Shown here in pieces: positions 10,713 through 21,968 of a stretch of 64,000 bases of DNA (positions are counted from its first letter, which is position 1; every line of letters starts with the position of its first letter). The notes below the pieces were generated by a model. The model had not been told where the DNA came from and did no database searches. It saw only the letters and a program-made list of their open reading frames with translations. Both the position numbers and the translations under genes were made by a program. The stretch is from Metaphire vulgaris. Lineage: Eukaryota > Annelida > Clitellata > Crassiclitellata > Megascolecidae. The stretch lies in assembly GCA_018105865.1 (NCBI GenBank), contig CM030866.1, forward strand, positions 3,050,519 to 3,114,518, read 5' to 3'.

Positions 10713-11689
10713 GAACTAACTTAATTTTAGTAGGACTCGAGCTTCTGTCAATGTAAATCTATTTAATTAATTGTCGAATCATTCTGTATATACTGTACTT
10801 ATATCGTCTAAACACATTGCTGTTATTATGATGTTGATGTCAAATTCTCTGCAAACGATTTGTCCATTTTGTCACAACTGACTCTTCGAATTGCACATGA
10901 CGACTATATTTGACGGCGTCACGATGACGTCGCTGACGTCTGTCATCCGCAGTGTCGTCACGTAGTAAGCTTGACTATCCGATTACGCAACATCAAATCA
11001 CCCAATTGAAAGGCTGAAAGACGAGAGGGACAGAGTGGGGGAGGGGGCTTTGGCGAGATGGGCCCCTGGTGATAACCAGACGCAGGTCAAAGACCCCTGA
11101 ATCCATCTCTGTAACGACCGTCTCCTGGGTGGGCAGGGTCGAAATCATACGCCAATGTCGTTATTCACACATCCGTGGAAATATGGCTTTCGATAAACGG
11201 GGTAACTAAACGCGCTTGTACATTATGGTTTCAGACTTTCAACCCTCCCCTGTATACGTCTGTGCTTTATACAGGGTCGATGTTGGGTCTGTGCAATATC
11301 CAACTCCTGCCACCCCCTCACCCCCTCCCCATCGCGTTGTCAACCCAGGCAGGGACGGGTAATGGAATTCTGTCTCCCCGGGGCAAAGACGGCAGAAAGC
11401 TGAAGTCATTTTCCGCGCCATCTTTGCTAAGATTTAGACAATGGTTGTCATGGAAATAATTACCGTAACAGTTCTAATATAATCCACCCCTTCTTTACTA
11501 AAACAAATGACGTTATAGCCCGGCTGTTTGAGATCCGGCTTCAATTAGTAGCTCTACGGTAACACGATCACATTTTCTGTAAACCGGTGGAAAACTGGTT
11601 TTCAACATTCTGACATCACAGACTCGGCTCTGGCGATAATAAAATTCTTTGTGAAAAATCCAAACAGTTTCAAACGTTGGAGTGTCACG
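10709..11689. other. intergenic DNA
   Basis: I see no gene. At 10915-10945 there are several GACGTC half-sites close together. The short open frames at 11175-11459 have no recognisable features. Confidence 0.4.
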
Positions 11690-11871
11690 CAGGGACGTAG
11701 CTAGGATTGGGCTTGGTGGGCTCAGCCCCCCAAAGCCTAAAGCTAGCGCCCCTCCAAATGAATTAAAGCCCAAATGGCGTTGTGGGCTCAAAAGGAAGAA
11801 AGGGGAGTGAATCTTGGGCTTCCCCCCCCCCCATCCACCTAAAATCCTGCCCATGCCTGGCTACGCCCCTG
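11690..11871 (+). mobile_element. hAT-like element, GCGTAGCCAGG family
   Basis: The termini CAGGGACGTAGCTAGG and CCTGGCTACGCCCCTG are inverted repeats, and the flanking duplication GTGTCACG is perfect (11682-11689 and 11872-11879). It is 182 bp with no coding capacity. Confidence 0.85.
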
Positions 11872-12448
11872 GTGTCACGTGACACATGGCGTCGGGGGTT
11901 CTTACAGTCTTAAACCTGTTCAAAATGGCGTCGTTCACCCCACTGATCCGCTGTTCTTGCAGATTCGGTGAATTATACAGAGATAAGGGTCCGGATTAGC
12001 GAGGCCACGACCATGTTTAACAGCGGCAATTAGATGAAATTAGCCTGTACAGACGAAAAGGCGGGGGCAATAAAGATACGGAAAATAAATGGCACGTTAG
12101 GAAACATTGGGCTATAAGCCTATATATACGGTTTAATTAGCCTCGTGTGGTGCCAACACATTCTGATATGAAACCAAAGATCGAGGCGTATATCGTGGCT
12201 TTACATAGATTGCTATTAATTCGATATGCGCTATTGTTAAGCAACGTCACTGTGTGTGGGTGGGGACGGAAAGAGGGGAATGGGTTTGGAAATCCGGGGG
12301 GCAGGGGCGGGAAGAAGGGGGTGAATGGGTTGGGGAATGGAATTCGTTTGACTCAGACTACCGGTATGCGTTGCTTCTAAATATTTAGACGATTAGAAGG
12401 GGCGCTGATACGATTAGTAGATTTATGGTGCGCTAATTTGAGTAGGAA
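11872..12448. other. intergenic DNA
   Basis: No exon or repeat with clear borders is visible. A G-rich stretch lies at 12258-12340. Confidence 0.4.
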
Positions 12449-12492
12449 ATAAATCAGAGACTGGCACTAGACTGGCACTACAATGGTCAAGC

Positions 12493-12558
<66 letters not shown>

Positions 12559-12590
12559 TGACCACTGTATAGTCTCTGATTTATAACATA
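12449..12590. repeat. palindromic element with expanded (TA)n centre
   Basis: Arms AAATCAGAGACT...CAATGGTCA and TGACCACTG...AGTCTCTGATTT are inverted copies on either side of about 60 bp of (TA)n. An 11-bp word, GACTGGCACTA, is repeated in the left arm. It is probably a miniature inverted-repeat element whose centre has expanded. Confidence 0.55.
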
Positions 12591-12620
12591 TATATATATG
12601 AGTTATATATATGAGCTTTT

Positions 12621-12676
<56 letters not shown>

Positions 12677-12980
12677 TATAGAAAAACGTTTACATGTAAG
12701 CATCAAATCACCGCGTTTCTGAGTCGAAATATAAAAGGCGCTATACAAAATACTACATTGCATTGCATACATGTACAACATTGCACGTCTAGGCTGAGTA
12801 ATCCGGGTGCAGGGTAGAAAGTTCTGGGTTTGGCTGTTTGACCAACCCCACCTCCACCGGGATGGGCCGACAAGGTTTTAGGTGGAAGAAAGAGTTTCAG
12901 CCGCTGTCTGCAAACCCCATAATTATGCATCTTTGAGTTCCGTTGAATTAAATATTCCGCAGTTCTGAATATACGCATAA

Positions 12981-13040
<60 letters not shown>

Positions 13041-13041
13041 T
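12591..13041. other. intergenic DNA with two (TA)n tracts
   Basis: (TA)n runs occupy 12627-12672 and 12985-13033. No gene is visible between them. Confidence 0.5.
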
Positions 13042-13155
13042 ATCGATGGTCGATGAATCGATGGTCGATGAATCGATGGTCGATGAATCGATGGTCGATG
13101 AATTGGTGGTCGATGAATCGGTGGTCGATGAAAAATCGGTGGTCGATGAATCGAT
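13042..13155. repeat. 15-bp minisatellite (ATCGATGGTCGATGA)n
   Basis: About seven tandem units, the first four nearly perfect and the rest with single changes. Each unit contains the palindrome ATCGAT. It lies about 190 bp beyond the HLX stop codon. Confidence 0.8.
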
Positions 13156-13345
13156 CATTCCTTCCCTCCCCCGAATTTATCTCCCATCATGCGCAAATCC
13201 TTCCATCGACCGGTCCCCAATTTCCCAACCAGAGTAAATCCCCGACCGGTCTCAGTTCCCAAAGTAGGGGCCCGGGCCCCTCATTCCCTCCGTGGCTACG
13301 CCAAATTCGCCGATGCGAGCCAGTTAGTCATGGGGCTAAGGCCGT

Positions 13346-13777
13346 TTACGTCATCGAGACGCCTATGACGTCATATTCAGCGTAATCGTCGTCATTTCCG
13401 GTACTCGATGCACTATTTATATCCGTCGGAGGACAATAGCAATTGTTCTTCCTTAGGTCGAGTATGTCGGTATGGCTGAAGACGGCCGCATCACCGCCTT
13501 TGTCTTCGCGTATCCTTCCGCAGTCGGCGGATTGATCTGGATCTTCTTCGTCGCTTTCGAAGTCGGACTCTGAACGGGTGGACTGTTGGTCGCCGCCCCA
13601 GTGGGGACGGAACTCCGGCGGTGGGGTCTTTTCCTCGGCGGCGGCGGCGGCGGCGGGGTTTTTCGAGGCGTCCCCGGGCCGCCGAAGCGGGGCCCTGCTG
13701 GGTTCGGGGTCCTTCTTTTTCGTCACCTCTTCCTGGTGACGCCACTTCATGCGACGATTCTGGAACCAGACCTTCAC
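13346..13777 (-). CDS. HLX: HLX exon 4: homeodomain helix 3 and C-terminus
   Basis: 143 codons plus TAA. It starts VKVWFQNRRMKWRHQEE after acceptor CTCTGTCAG, then a basic KKK stretch, a poly-Ala run coded by (GCC)n, an acidic SDFESDEEDPDQ segment, and an end at DVIGVSMT. A TGACGTCA palindrome (13366-13373) lies in its coding sequence. Confidence 0.93.
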   Translation of the reverse strand: MKVWFQNRRMKWRHQEEVTKKKDPEPSRAPLRRPGDASKNPAAAAAAEEKTPPPEFRPHWGGDQQSTRSESDFESDEEDPDQSADCGRIREDKGGDAAVFSHTDILDLRKNNCYCPPTDINSASSTGNDDDYAEYDVIGVSMT

Positions 13778-14300
13778 CTGACAGAGGAAATATATCAGCG
13801 TTGGCAATTTATATGAAACCGCATACGCGTAAACTTCTATTATAGGCCTCCTCTATAGGCTCGAGCAGAGATGTCCATGGCCCATGGGTCCATTTTTTTA
13901 GAACCCAACCCATCAAATCTCCAACCAAATCGAACCCATGCCGGCAATCAGTGGCGTAGCCAGGATTTCCGGAATACAATACAATCTAATAGTCAACTTC
14001 TATAGCGACATTTCATACTGTAAATATGCATCAGCTCAATTGCACACCGGATCCTAATCACAGATATATATACGATCGAAGTCAAATTCAGGATATCAGG
14101 TCTGACATTATACAGATGACAGTGAATATGCATAAATATCGGAATCTTCTTATAAGGCATACTATTAAGTTGAGTCATTATAGTAAATGTCAAATAACTT
14201 ATATTGATATAGGCCAATCTACAATACGTGCGTGTTCTCGCATACGCAATGCATAATTTGCAGAAATCTCCATAAGGCAGTGTAGTAGTAGACTAGTAGT

Positions 14301-14383
<83 letters not shown>

Positions 14384-14485
14384 CAGCAGTAGCAGTAGTA
14401 GCATAAGTAGCAGCAGTAGCAGTGCAGTAGCAGTAGCAGCAGCAGTAGTAGTAGTAGCAGCAGTAGCAGTAGTAGTAGTAGCAGC

Positions 14486-14566
<81 letters not shown>

Positions 14567-15247
14567 CAGGGTGCGATTTGTAGGGAGGGAGGGGAAATGT
14601 TCCCCTCACTTCCCAACTACATACCCCTACTGCTACATCCTCCGCAGCTATACCCCCCCCCAAAATCACATTATACATCCCAAATCAAATTCCTGGCTAC
14701 GCCCATGATCGAGAACTCTGTAAATAAAACAGATCAAAATGGATAAAAATTCCAAAAAAAGTTCCTATATATATAATCTGCGTCACTACGTGTAGACAGA
14801 CAGACAGACAGACATACATACAGACAGACAGCATACAGACAGACACAATCCGCTTAATTGGAGACCGTTTATTGTTCTGATTGGTTCGCATGATTTGTAC
14901 AATCAAAATGCCGGTCTAATCAGTCGGATTAATTGATTGGTTCTAATTGAATGTTTAATATGTCATAGGACTGCGCATTAAGACAATTTATTATCGCAAA
15001 CGTTTAACAACATAGGCATAATATAGACAATTACAAAGCGACAAAGGATGTAATTAACTGCACCACCCCACGCACGCACATGCACATGCACATATATAGG
15101 ACTAGAAATTAATATTCAGACTTCGTTATGCCTAATATTTGTTCACGTGTAAACTGAAAAGGAAGTGATAAGATTTATCAGAGAAAACGAGGCGACAATT
15201 GAGGTCTCTATGCATGCATGAACCTGCATATAACACAACAACAACAG

Positions 15248-15332
<85 letters not shown>

Positions 15333-16259
15333 ACCTGCTGCTGCTACAACAACTATAGACCTATACGTATTTAATCTATGTGAGAGAGAGAGTGTGTGTT
15401 TAATCTAGGCCGTTTCCGGAGGGGGAATTGCCCTTTTCCCTCCGGAAATTTCAAATTCCTTCCGGAAATTTTGGAATACTACATGGACTAACAGCGGCCC
15501 CTAGCAGAATACTACCTATCCGGCTTTACTCAGTAAATTATAAGTCCAGGAGTCTAGATTAAATCCTGGAGAGAGAGAGAGAGTGTGTGAGAGTGAGTGA
15601 GTGAGTGAGTTATCATAACTACTACTAATAATGATAATTGTGATAATGATGATACCTGTGCGTCTGTGAGGCCGAGCATGGCGGCCAGTTGTCTCCTGTC
15701 CGGTTTCGTTACGTACTTCTGGATCTCGAATCGCTTTTCCAGTCCCTTCCGCTGGAGATTGGAAAAAACGGCCCTAGACCAAGACCTCTTTTCTTCTTCG
15801 TGTGAGGAGGAGGAGGAGGAGGAGGAGGAGGAAGAAGAGGAAGCGGAGAGCGGAGGAGACCTGGAAACGAGTCCAAAGCAGCAATCGTATATACTTCCAA
15901 GATGGAAGAAAATTGCTAATTCCAATATTAATTTCAGTGGCGTGGCGTCGCCAGGAATTCTGGGTTTGGGGGTGCAAAAGTGGGCTGGCATGTCAGATTC
16001 TTTACCCAACCCCGCACACCCATCCACAAAAAACTTTCTCACCGGATTTGCGCGAATCTGATATAGGTGGTCTAGGGTCACATTGAGGGGGGCATATGCC
16101 CCATTTGCCCCCTCCCGTGGCGACGCTAATGCTTAATTTGAAGAACACTTCAAAGAAGAACATGGTACAGAACGTCTTTGAGTCAGTCGCACAAAGTTAT
16201 AGCCGAAATAAAAAGGGTGCGGAATTTATTGGACCACAGGGTAAAGGCCCCTATAGGTC

Positions 16260-16311
<52 letters not shown>

Positions 16312-17442
16312 ATCAATGTGACGACCGTACTATTGACCTTTTGACCTTTGAACCTTGCCGTAGCTGGACAGGAAGTGCTAGCTGCTTGGTGTTGACGGAG
16401 GACGGTCAGACCAAAGGCCGGGACTTTCGTCGGTCAGGGGTGGTGGTCAGTGACGCTCTATAATCATCGCCACACCAGATGCTAATCAAGGCGCGGAAAG
16501 CAGGGCCTATTTATAACTATATAATATATATATATCACATGGACACCGGACATACGTGATTGCAATGACGTCACCGATGACGTCATACACGAGGCTATTT
16601 TTATCGCTCACCTGCGGGAAATTCCGGATGTCGGTGGTTGTTGACTGCCTGGAACGACGGCGGGAAGGGGAAATGGATGGACGGCGGAGGGGGTAAACGG
16701 TGCGACGAAGGAGGAGAAGACGAGGAAGGGGAGGAGGAGGAGGATGATGATGAGGAGGAGGAAGAAGAAGATGGGAGGGGAACGTGCGGAGGATACGGAA
16801 GACCGAGGAGGTGCGGTAAGTAGATGGGGGGCGGGGGGCGGTAGACGAAGTTAGGTCCGGAAGGTTTCGTCGTCGTCTGCGAGCGGATTCCTAAGATCGG
16901 CGGAACAGGTGGTTGTTGCGGGAAATAGCTCTTCATCCGGTGCAGGTGGTGGTGATGGTGCTGCTGCTGCTGATGATGATTCGAAATTCGGTTGTCATGG
17001 CATTCCACCGAAACTGGACAACATCATATATATGCGCAATTTCTGTAACGTATCATAACGTATTCGAATAGGCATGCATGCCGTAACAACTCCGGAGCGC
17101 CACCGGCCGATGAACCAGGCATAATGATCGTGGCGCCATAGAAGTCAATTGATTGATTGACCAAAACACCGGATAAAACTAGTGGCGCTTTTCTCCGTCC
17201 GTCCCTCTTTCCATGTCCCTCTTTCTTTCCTTCTCTAGTCCTCAGCCGTTAAAACGACGCCGTCTTCAATTACTGTACTTAACCAAAATAATGAATACCC
17301 TATGTATTATGTACACAGTTGATATACAGTACTCTATAATCCAGTATAAATAATATATATACAGATGAGAATCTAGTCGAGTATTTGTTTCTTTGGCTAC
17401 TGTGTATAGGCCTATAGGGTTCAACTAATTTAACACACAGAC

Positions 17443-17535
<93 letters not shown>

Positions 17536-18279
17536 TCTACTCATATTTCAACACGGCAATTAGTGGGTTCCGTATATATAGCTTTGCCGCTTTTGCCCAT
17601 AAATCCAAGGCATATCTGACCGTAGCTATATACATGCAATATACTGGAGATTAATAACAACATCACGAGCTTCTTGTTTCACAATATATTTCGAATACCA
17701 AGAAGCGATCCCGGGAGGGGGGGCAATTATTCGACAAGACTCGCGCCGACTTTCTCTATGGTCTGGAAAATTCTATGCAAGCCGACAAGTCGTAAAAAAG
17801 TCATATGGCAGACAGATATCTATGCTCCACGGCCTTTCGCGATATATGGCGGCACATGATATACATACATGTAGATACAGTTTATGGTCTTATAAATAAA
17901 TCTGGGGAGTGTACACATGATACTATATCCAAGGAAACACGTGCTACATCTGTTTTTACGTCAATTATAATGGACACTGTCCTGTTCTGCCGTCATTTGC
18001 GCTATAATATATTGCATTAGGTCTATATAGAGTAATTTAATCTATTACTTGAAATATAATGTAGAGTATAGAGGCCTATACTCATGGCGCATGCATAGGT
18101 CTATTTAGTATATCCCAAATGGCCTGGTAGGCTATATTATTAATCGTTGTTTTTCCAATTAATTTAACGAAATCATTAAAACATATTGATGCATGCACCG
18201 TCTAAATGTATTTAGAAAAATCCTATTTCTAATATCTATGTTTAACACATAAATAAAAATAGATAGAAAAATCTATGAA

Positions 18280-18353
<74 letters not shown>

Positions 18354-19837
18354 TATATATATATATAGGTCTATAGCCGATGCACTTTGGAATTTGAAAG
18401 AAAAATTTAATTTGCTGCATGCAGGATATATATTTCAGAAGCACACAAAATTTTATGCATTTTGACCCCGGAGTTGTGAAAATATTTACAGTGAAACAGA
18501 GTAGTAGGCCTACCGGTTTTATTGGCCCCTCATATATATATATATATAATTGTTAGTCTATATGTATGTCGAAACATTGGCTAAACACCCTTGTATGTAT
18601 GCAGCAGTGGCGCAGCCATTAATCCGTTATAGGGGTGTCGCATTGACATAAATGCCGTTCTGTTATAATACTACATAGGCTACTTACCCACCTACCCATG
18701 CACCCCCTTCCGAAACACTCAACGGTTTTGCGCAAACCCCACGACCGGTCCCAGTTCGAATAGGGGCGTGACCCGTGGCTATACACCAACGTATGTGTGT
18801 CTGCTTATTTGGCGAAAATAGTGTCAATTTAAAACTACAAATTTTATTTCAATCTAAAAGCGAGTTTCAATGTTCAAGAAACTTACGAATTGTATATTAT
18901 TGGACGAACGAACGAATTCTATTAACCGATTTTATTGAGAATAACATTTTTAATTTTAAAGATTTATTCCGAGCGATGGGACAAAGAGATTCGCCCAATC
19001 TACCTGGATTTAAAAACCCTAGATCTCGTTCTCACCTTCGTTGGAGATTCGAGCGTCGCCATCGGTCCTCAGGATGCTATCGATTCCAAATTTCAGGGTC
19101 GCAGTCTTCGGGCTAGACGGGGCCGGCGACCCGTGAAGGGGCGAAGGCAGGCACCGCTGCCGGGCGCTGACCGCTGGTCTCGGAGGGCAGCCGTCGTCTG
19201 CCTTCGGTGGTGGAGTGGCGGTACAGCATGAGACAGGCCTCGCGTTTGGGAGGCGGGCTTCGAAGACGTGGCGGAAAGGGGAACGATCTTCCGGATCAAG
19301 ATAACTGTTCCGGATACAGTACTCCTCCACTTCTCCGGCGTCATTCGTCCATTGTTCCGGTATTTCGGTTCCGAAGCCGAATACAGGAACTTCCGTCTTG
19401 TGTGTAGGCTTAACGTCGCCCGGTGATCCGGTGTAATCCGGTGTTGCCGCTACACTATCCAGTTGAGAGCGAAACTCCGGATGGCGTCCGAACTTGAAAG
19501 GAGGACCCTTGAGGGATGAACCGGAAGCGAGGTGGAACGCCGTCTGCCCTTCTGATCCGGGTCTCCGTCCTTTGGAGGGCGGCGACGAAGTCCCTGACGG
19601 CGGAAAAGAGAGGCGGTGACCGCTGGAATTCTCGCCCGTCGACGGGGACTCGGTGTGCTGTTCCCCAGGCGGCGGCGGCGGCGGCGAATCCTGCGATCCA
19701 GGACGAAGTCCGGGCTCCTGCAGCAGCCGCCGACCCGCGATTCCCGCAGGAAGAGGAGGCGATGACCAGGGTGGAACGGGGCGTCGAAGGGGGAGGAAGC
19801 CAGCGGGTGCCGGACAAGACGAGTACAGGCAGAACAT
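13346..19837 (-). CDS. HLX: HLX/H2.0-like homeobox transcription factor
   Basis: HLX regulates gut, liver and haematopoietic development in vertebrates; H2.0 is the fly relative. Four exons, 19837-19036, 17013-16612, 15915-15656 and 13777-13346, join in phase 1-1-0 to give 631 residues. The start is ATG 19837; an upstream in-frame GTG at 19846 is not a likely start. Exon one ends with an Eh1-type Groucho-binding motif, FGIDSIL (about 250-256), in the context LKFGIDSIL as in vertebrate HLX. The homeodomain (about 445-504) reads KRSWSRAVFSNLQRKGLEKR, FEIQKYVTKP and VKVWFQNRRMKWRHQEE, with W48, F49 and N51 intact. It is split between Q and V before helix 3, the HLX intron position. Poly-Ser, poly-Pro and His/Gln tracts fill exons two and three. 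The C-terminus is acidic. The four-exon plan matches human HLX. Confidence 0.93.
13866..13973 (+). mobile_element. truncated transposon ends, two families abutting
   Basis: 13866-13945 matches the left part of the CAGAGATGGCCATGGG element found complete at 46227-46466. From 13950 the sequence is the left terminus CAGTGGCGTAGCCAGG of another hAT-like family, which stops after about 24 bp. Neither has a right end here. Confidence 0.5.
14283..14566. repeat. (AGT)n/(AGC)n microsatellite
   Basis: About 280 bp of interrupted trinucleotide repeat in HLX intron 3. It accounts for poly-Tyr, poly-Leu and poly-Thr frames. Confidence 0.9.
14567..14707 (+). mobile_element. chimeric hAT-like element
   Basis: The left end CAGGGTGCGATTTG belongs to the family at 24582, 41344, 44226 and 60384. 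The right end, AAATCAAATTCCTGGCTACG, belongs to the GCGTAGCCAGG family. The flanks do not match, so it is either a recombinant or two truncated insertions. Confidence 0.55.
15249..15332. repeat. (CTA)n microsatellite
   Basis: About 28 units, followed by a short GCT run. In HLX intron 3. Confidence 0.9.
15656..15915 (-). CDS. HLX: HLX exon 3: first two homeodomain helices
   Basis: The donor at GCACAG/GTATCA gives LTDAQ. The exon contains KRSWSRAVFSNLQRKG through GLTDAQ, preceded by poly-Ser coded by (TCC)n and HEEE. The acceptor at ATTAG/CA (15916-15917) is chosen because only it joins the phase-1 donor of exon 2 in frame, giving AIFFHLGSIYDCC before the Ser run. It has a poor pyrimidine tract. 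A better-looking site, CGTTTCCAG, at about 15861 has the wrong phase. The 5' border is therefore uncertain. Confidence 0.85.
15935..16131 (+). mobile_element. hAT-like element beside the HLX homeobox exon
   Basis: It starts CAGTGGCGTGGCGTCGCC and ends GGCGACGCTAATG; the flanking octamers ATTAATTT and CTTAATTT match at 7 of 8 bases. It is the same subfamily as 21069-21249, reversed. It lies 19 bp upstream of the HLX exon 3 acceptor on the coding strand, and the exon 3 reading frame stays open through all of it. Confidence 0.8.
16566..16585. promoter_or_regulatory. paired CRE-like sites
   Basis: Two perfect TGACGTCA palindromes (16566-16573, 16578-16585) sit 12 bp apart, 27 bp beyond the HLX exon 2 donor. 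This is the consensus for CREB/ATF dimers. A regulatory role is inferred from sequence only. Confidence 0.45.
16612..17013 (-). CDS. HLX: HLX exon 2: low-complexity linker
   Basis: 402 bp, phase 1 at both ends. The acceptor is TTGTCCAG and the donor GCAG/GTGAGC. It encodes VECHDNRISNHH, a Gln/His tract, PPILGIRSQ, a Pro-rich stretch, poly-Ser (16728-16774) and a Pro-rich end. There is no folded domain, as expected for the region between the Eh1 motif and the homeodomain. Confidence 0.85.
17445..17533. repeat. (TA)n tract
   Basis: About 90 bp, nearly pure, in HLX intron 1. Confidence 0.95.
18281..18350. repeat. (TA)n tract
   Basis: About 70 bp, in HLX intron 1. Confidence 0.95.
19036..19837 (-). 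CDS. HLX: HLX exon 1: N-terminus with Eh1 motif
   Basis: Starts MFCLYSSCPAPAGFLP and ends KFGIDSILRTDGDARISNE at donor GAAG/GTGAGA. It is Pro/Gly/Ser-rich and disordered, except for the Eh1 motif and a Cys-containing segment (EYCIRNSYLDPED). Confidence 0.9.
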
Positions 19838-19892
19838 CGCTATCACTCGATCGAAACAGATGTCATCTCTCTAAGTTTCCGGAATTCTAAAG

Positions 19893-20020
<128 letters not shown>

Positions 20021-20850
20021 TCTGCTTCCTATAAAGACAACTTGTTCTCTTAAATCTATTCGCCTTAATTTAAGTCGACTCTGATGACTACACGTAACTT
20101 TAGTATCTGCGTTACGTAGCATAATATATTACAGTAATTAGCCGCTGTCGCAGTCAAATAAATACCAAAGCCGAGATATAAGCTATTCGCATCATGTCGA
20201 CGCTCAAACAACGCAGCCGCGGACCGTTTAGGAAGCGGGAGCCATCTGAGACTCTGAGTCCGTCTCCGCCGTCGTCGTCATCCGACCACCGCGACAGACC
20301 GCCCGCGTCTCTTCAACCCAACAGTTTTGTCGCTGATTGGTATTAAACAGTCTTGGGTCGAGACCGTATGTACGGAGCTTCGCTAGTAACGGCGTCCACG
20401 ACTGACGTTCATGCCCCCTCCTCCTCCTCCTCCTCGTCCCAACCTACCCCCCAGAGACTCACTCCTCCCTCCCTCCCTCCCTTACGCCGTCCACAGAAAG
20501 CTGTGAAGAGCTTAGGAGGACGTCGCCCGCCCTTCGTCCCTCGCTCTCGCACGCGCGATGTGTGGCATGAGAACCCTCGCCCGACCGCCGTTCTGCTGCG
20601 GTGTTCTGGCGATCGTCAGGCGTTTAACACGGGTCGCATTAGCCGTGCACCGTCGTCGGCGGCGGCGGCGGCTGTCGGCCGCCAGGCAGAGGAGGGTGAA
20701 CGGCCCCCACACCAGCGAGGGGTGGGACGACCCGATGACAGGCAAGAACCGGGCGGGCGGTGATTGGCGGGGCAGCGGGGGTCGATGGAGACGATGGATG
20801 ATGCCGAGTGAGAAATTCATACGACGACAAATGAGAGACGCTGAGCTGAT
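20021..20850. other. GC-rich region upstream of HLX
   Basis: From about 20190 to 20800 the sequence is GC- and CpG-rich with few stops on either strand, as in a promoter-associated island. The overlapping open frames (for example 20353-20763) have no recognisable domain, and I do not call them genes. Confidence 0.4.
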
Positions 20851-20861
20851 AATAATAATAA

Positions 20862-20914
<53 letters not shown>

Positions 20915-20929
20915 ATAATAGTAATAGTA

Positions 20930-20985
<56 letters not shown>

Positions 20986-21005
20986 CATCATCATCATCAT
21001 CATAA
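20851..21005. repeat. (AGT)n/(AAT)n microsatellite
   Basis: AAT, then about 55 bp of AGT, then AAT and ATC repeats. Confidence 0.9.
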
Positions 21006-21068
21006 TCATAATAATAATAGCTGCATTTGAAATGACTTAGTAGGATTTATTTTGCATTGAAGCTTCGG

Positions 21069-21249
21069 CAGTTGCGTCGCCACGGGGGAGGCAAATGGGG
21101 CAACAGCCCCCCCCCAACCTGCCCTAGACCACCTACCAGATTCGCGCAAATCCGGTGAGAAAGTTTTCTGTGGAGGGGTGAGGGGTGGGTAAGGAATCTG
21201 ACACGCTAGCCCCTTTTTCCCCCACCAAAAATTCCAGGCGACGCCACTG
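21069..21249 (-). mobile_element. hAT-like element, GGCGTCGCC subfamily
   Basis: CAGTTGCGTCGCCACGG and CAGGCGACGCCACTG are inverted termini. The interior matches 15935-16131 in reverse. Its right end abuts the 203-bp tandem array. Confidence 0.7.
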
Positions 21250-21250
21250 C

Positions 21251-21968
21251 GTTCTAAATACAGAAGACGATGGCCTAAGATTGCAATAGCGATTGACATC
21301 GATGTTGTAAAGGATGCTAAATATAGTCGCTCAATATGGTACTTGAAATCGATCTCTAATAGGTCGAAGAAAGTTTCAAAATAAGGTTGAATTTGCACAA
21401 ATCCTGTGCATTATTAGCACTATGGAATAACGAGGGTTGTCATGGATGAACCGTTTTAAATGCAGAAAGTGATGGTCTATGTTTGCAACAGCGATTGATA
21501 TCAATGTAGTACTGGATGCTAAAGATAGTGGCTGAATATGGTGCTTGAATTCGATCTATAACAGGACGAAATAACTTTCAAATGTGCAGTTGTATTTGCT
21601 GAAATAATCGTCATTACTAGCATTATGGTACAACTATAGGGTTGTCATGCTGGATGCGCTATAAATACAGAAAACAATGGCCTACGTTTACAATAGCGAC
21701 TGATATCGATGTATTAAAGGATGCTAAAGATAGTCGCTCAATATGGTACCTTAAATCGATCTCTAACACGACGAAGTAAGTTCCAAAAATGCGATTTAAT
21801 TTGCACTAATCCTGTGCATTATTAGCATTATGGAATAACGAGGGTTGTCATGGATGAACAGTTTTAAATGGAGAAGACGATGGCCTATGATTGCAATAGC
21901 GATTGATATCGATTTATTAAAGGATGCTAAAAATATTCGCTCAATATGACACTTGAAATCGATCTCCG
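21251..21968. repeat. 203-bp tandem repeat, 3.5 copies
   Basis: Unit starts lie at 21251, 21453, 21658 and 21861 (periods 202, 205 and 203). Each carries GATTGATATCGAT-like and GGATGCTAAA words and the GAGGGTTGTCATG segment. The units are diverged but alignable throughout. The array ends at about 21968. Confidence 0.85.

Larger units (their letters stand above)
13778..15655 (-). other. HLX intron 3
   Basis: This 1.9-kb intron splits the homeobox. It holds a partial hAT end (13950-13973), a long (AGT/AGC)n tract (14283-14566), a chimeric hAT-like element (14567-14707), a CAGA/CATA microsatellite (14797-14846) and (CTA)n (15249-15332). No exon is seen inside. Confidence 0.7.
15916..16611 (-). 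other. HLX intron 2
   Basis: It is mostly filled by the hAT-like element at 15935-16131, a (TA)n tract (16263-16309) and a pair of TGACGTCA sites next to the exon 2 donor. Confidence 0.7.
17014..19035 (-). other. HLX intron 1
   Basis: Two kilobases. It contains a SINE tail (17098-17157), long (TA)n tracts (17445-17533 and 18281-18350), and at 18605-18773 sequence that starts CAGTGGCGCAGCC and may be a decayed hAT-like element. No exon is evident. Confidence 0.65.

Noticed and set aside
19093..19890. Other frames across HLX exon 1
   Set aside because: GC-rich shadows; only the minus frame with the Eh1 motif and matching exon phases is coding.
20353..20763. 136-codon plus-strand open frame
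   Set aside because: CpG-rich sequence upstream of HLX with no domain; several frames are open together.
21251..21968. CRISPR-like array
   Set aside because: Units are 203 bp, diverged along their whole length and without unique spacers; the DNA is eukaryotic.
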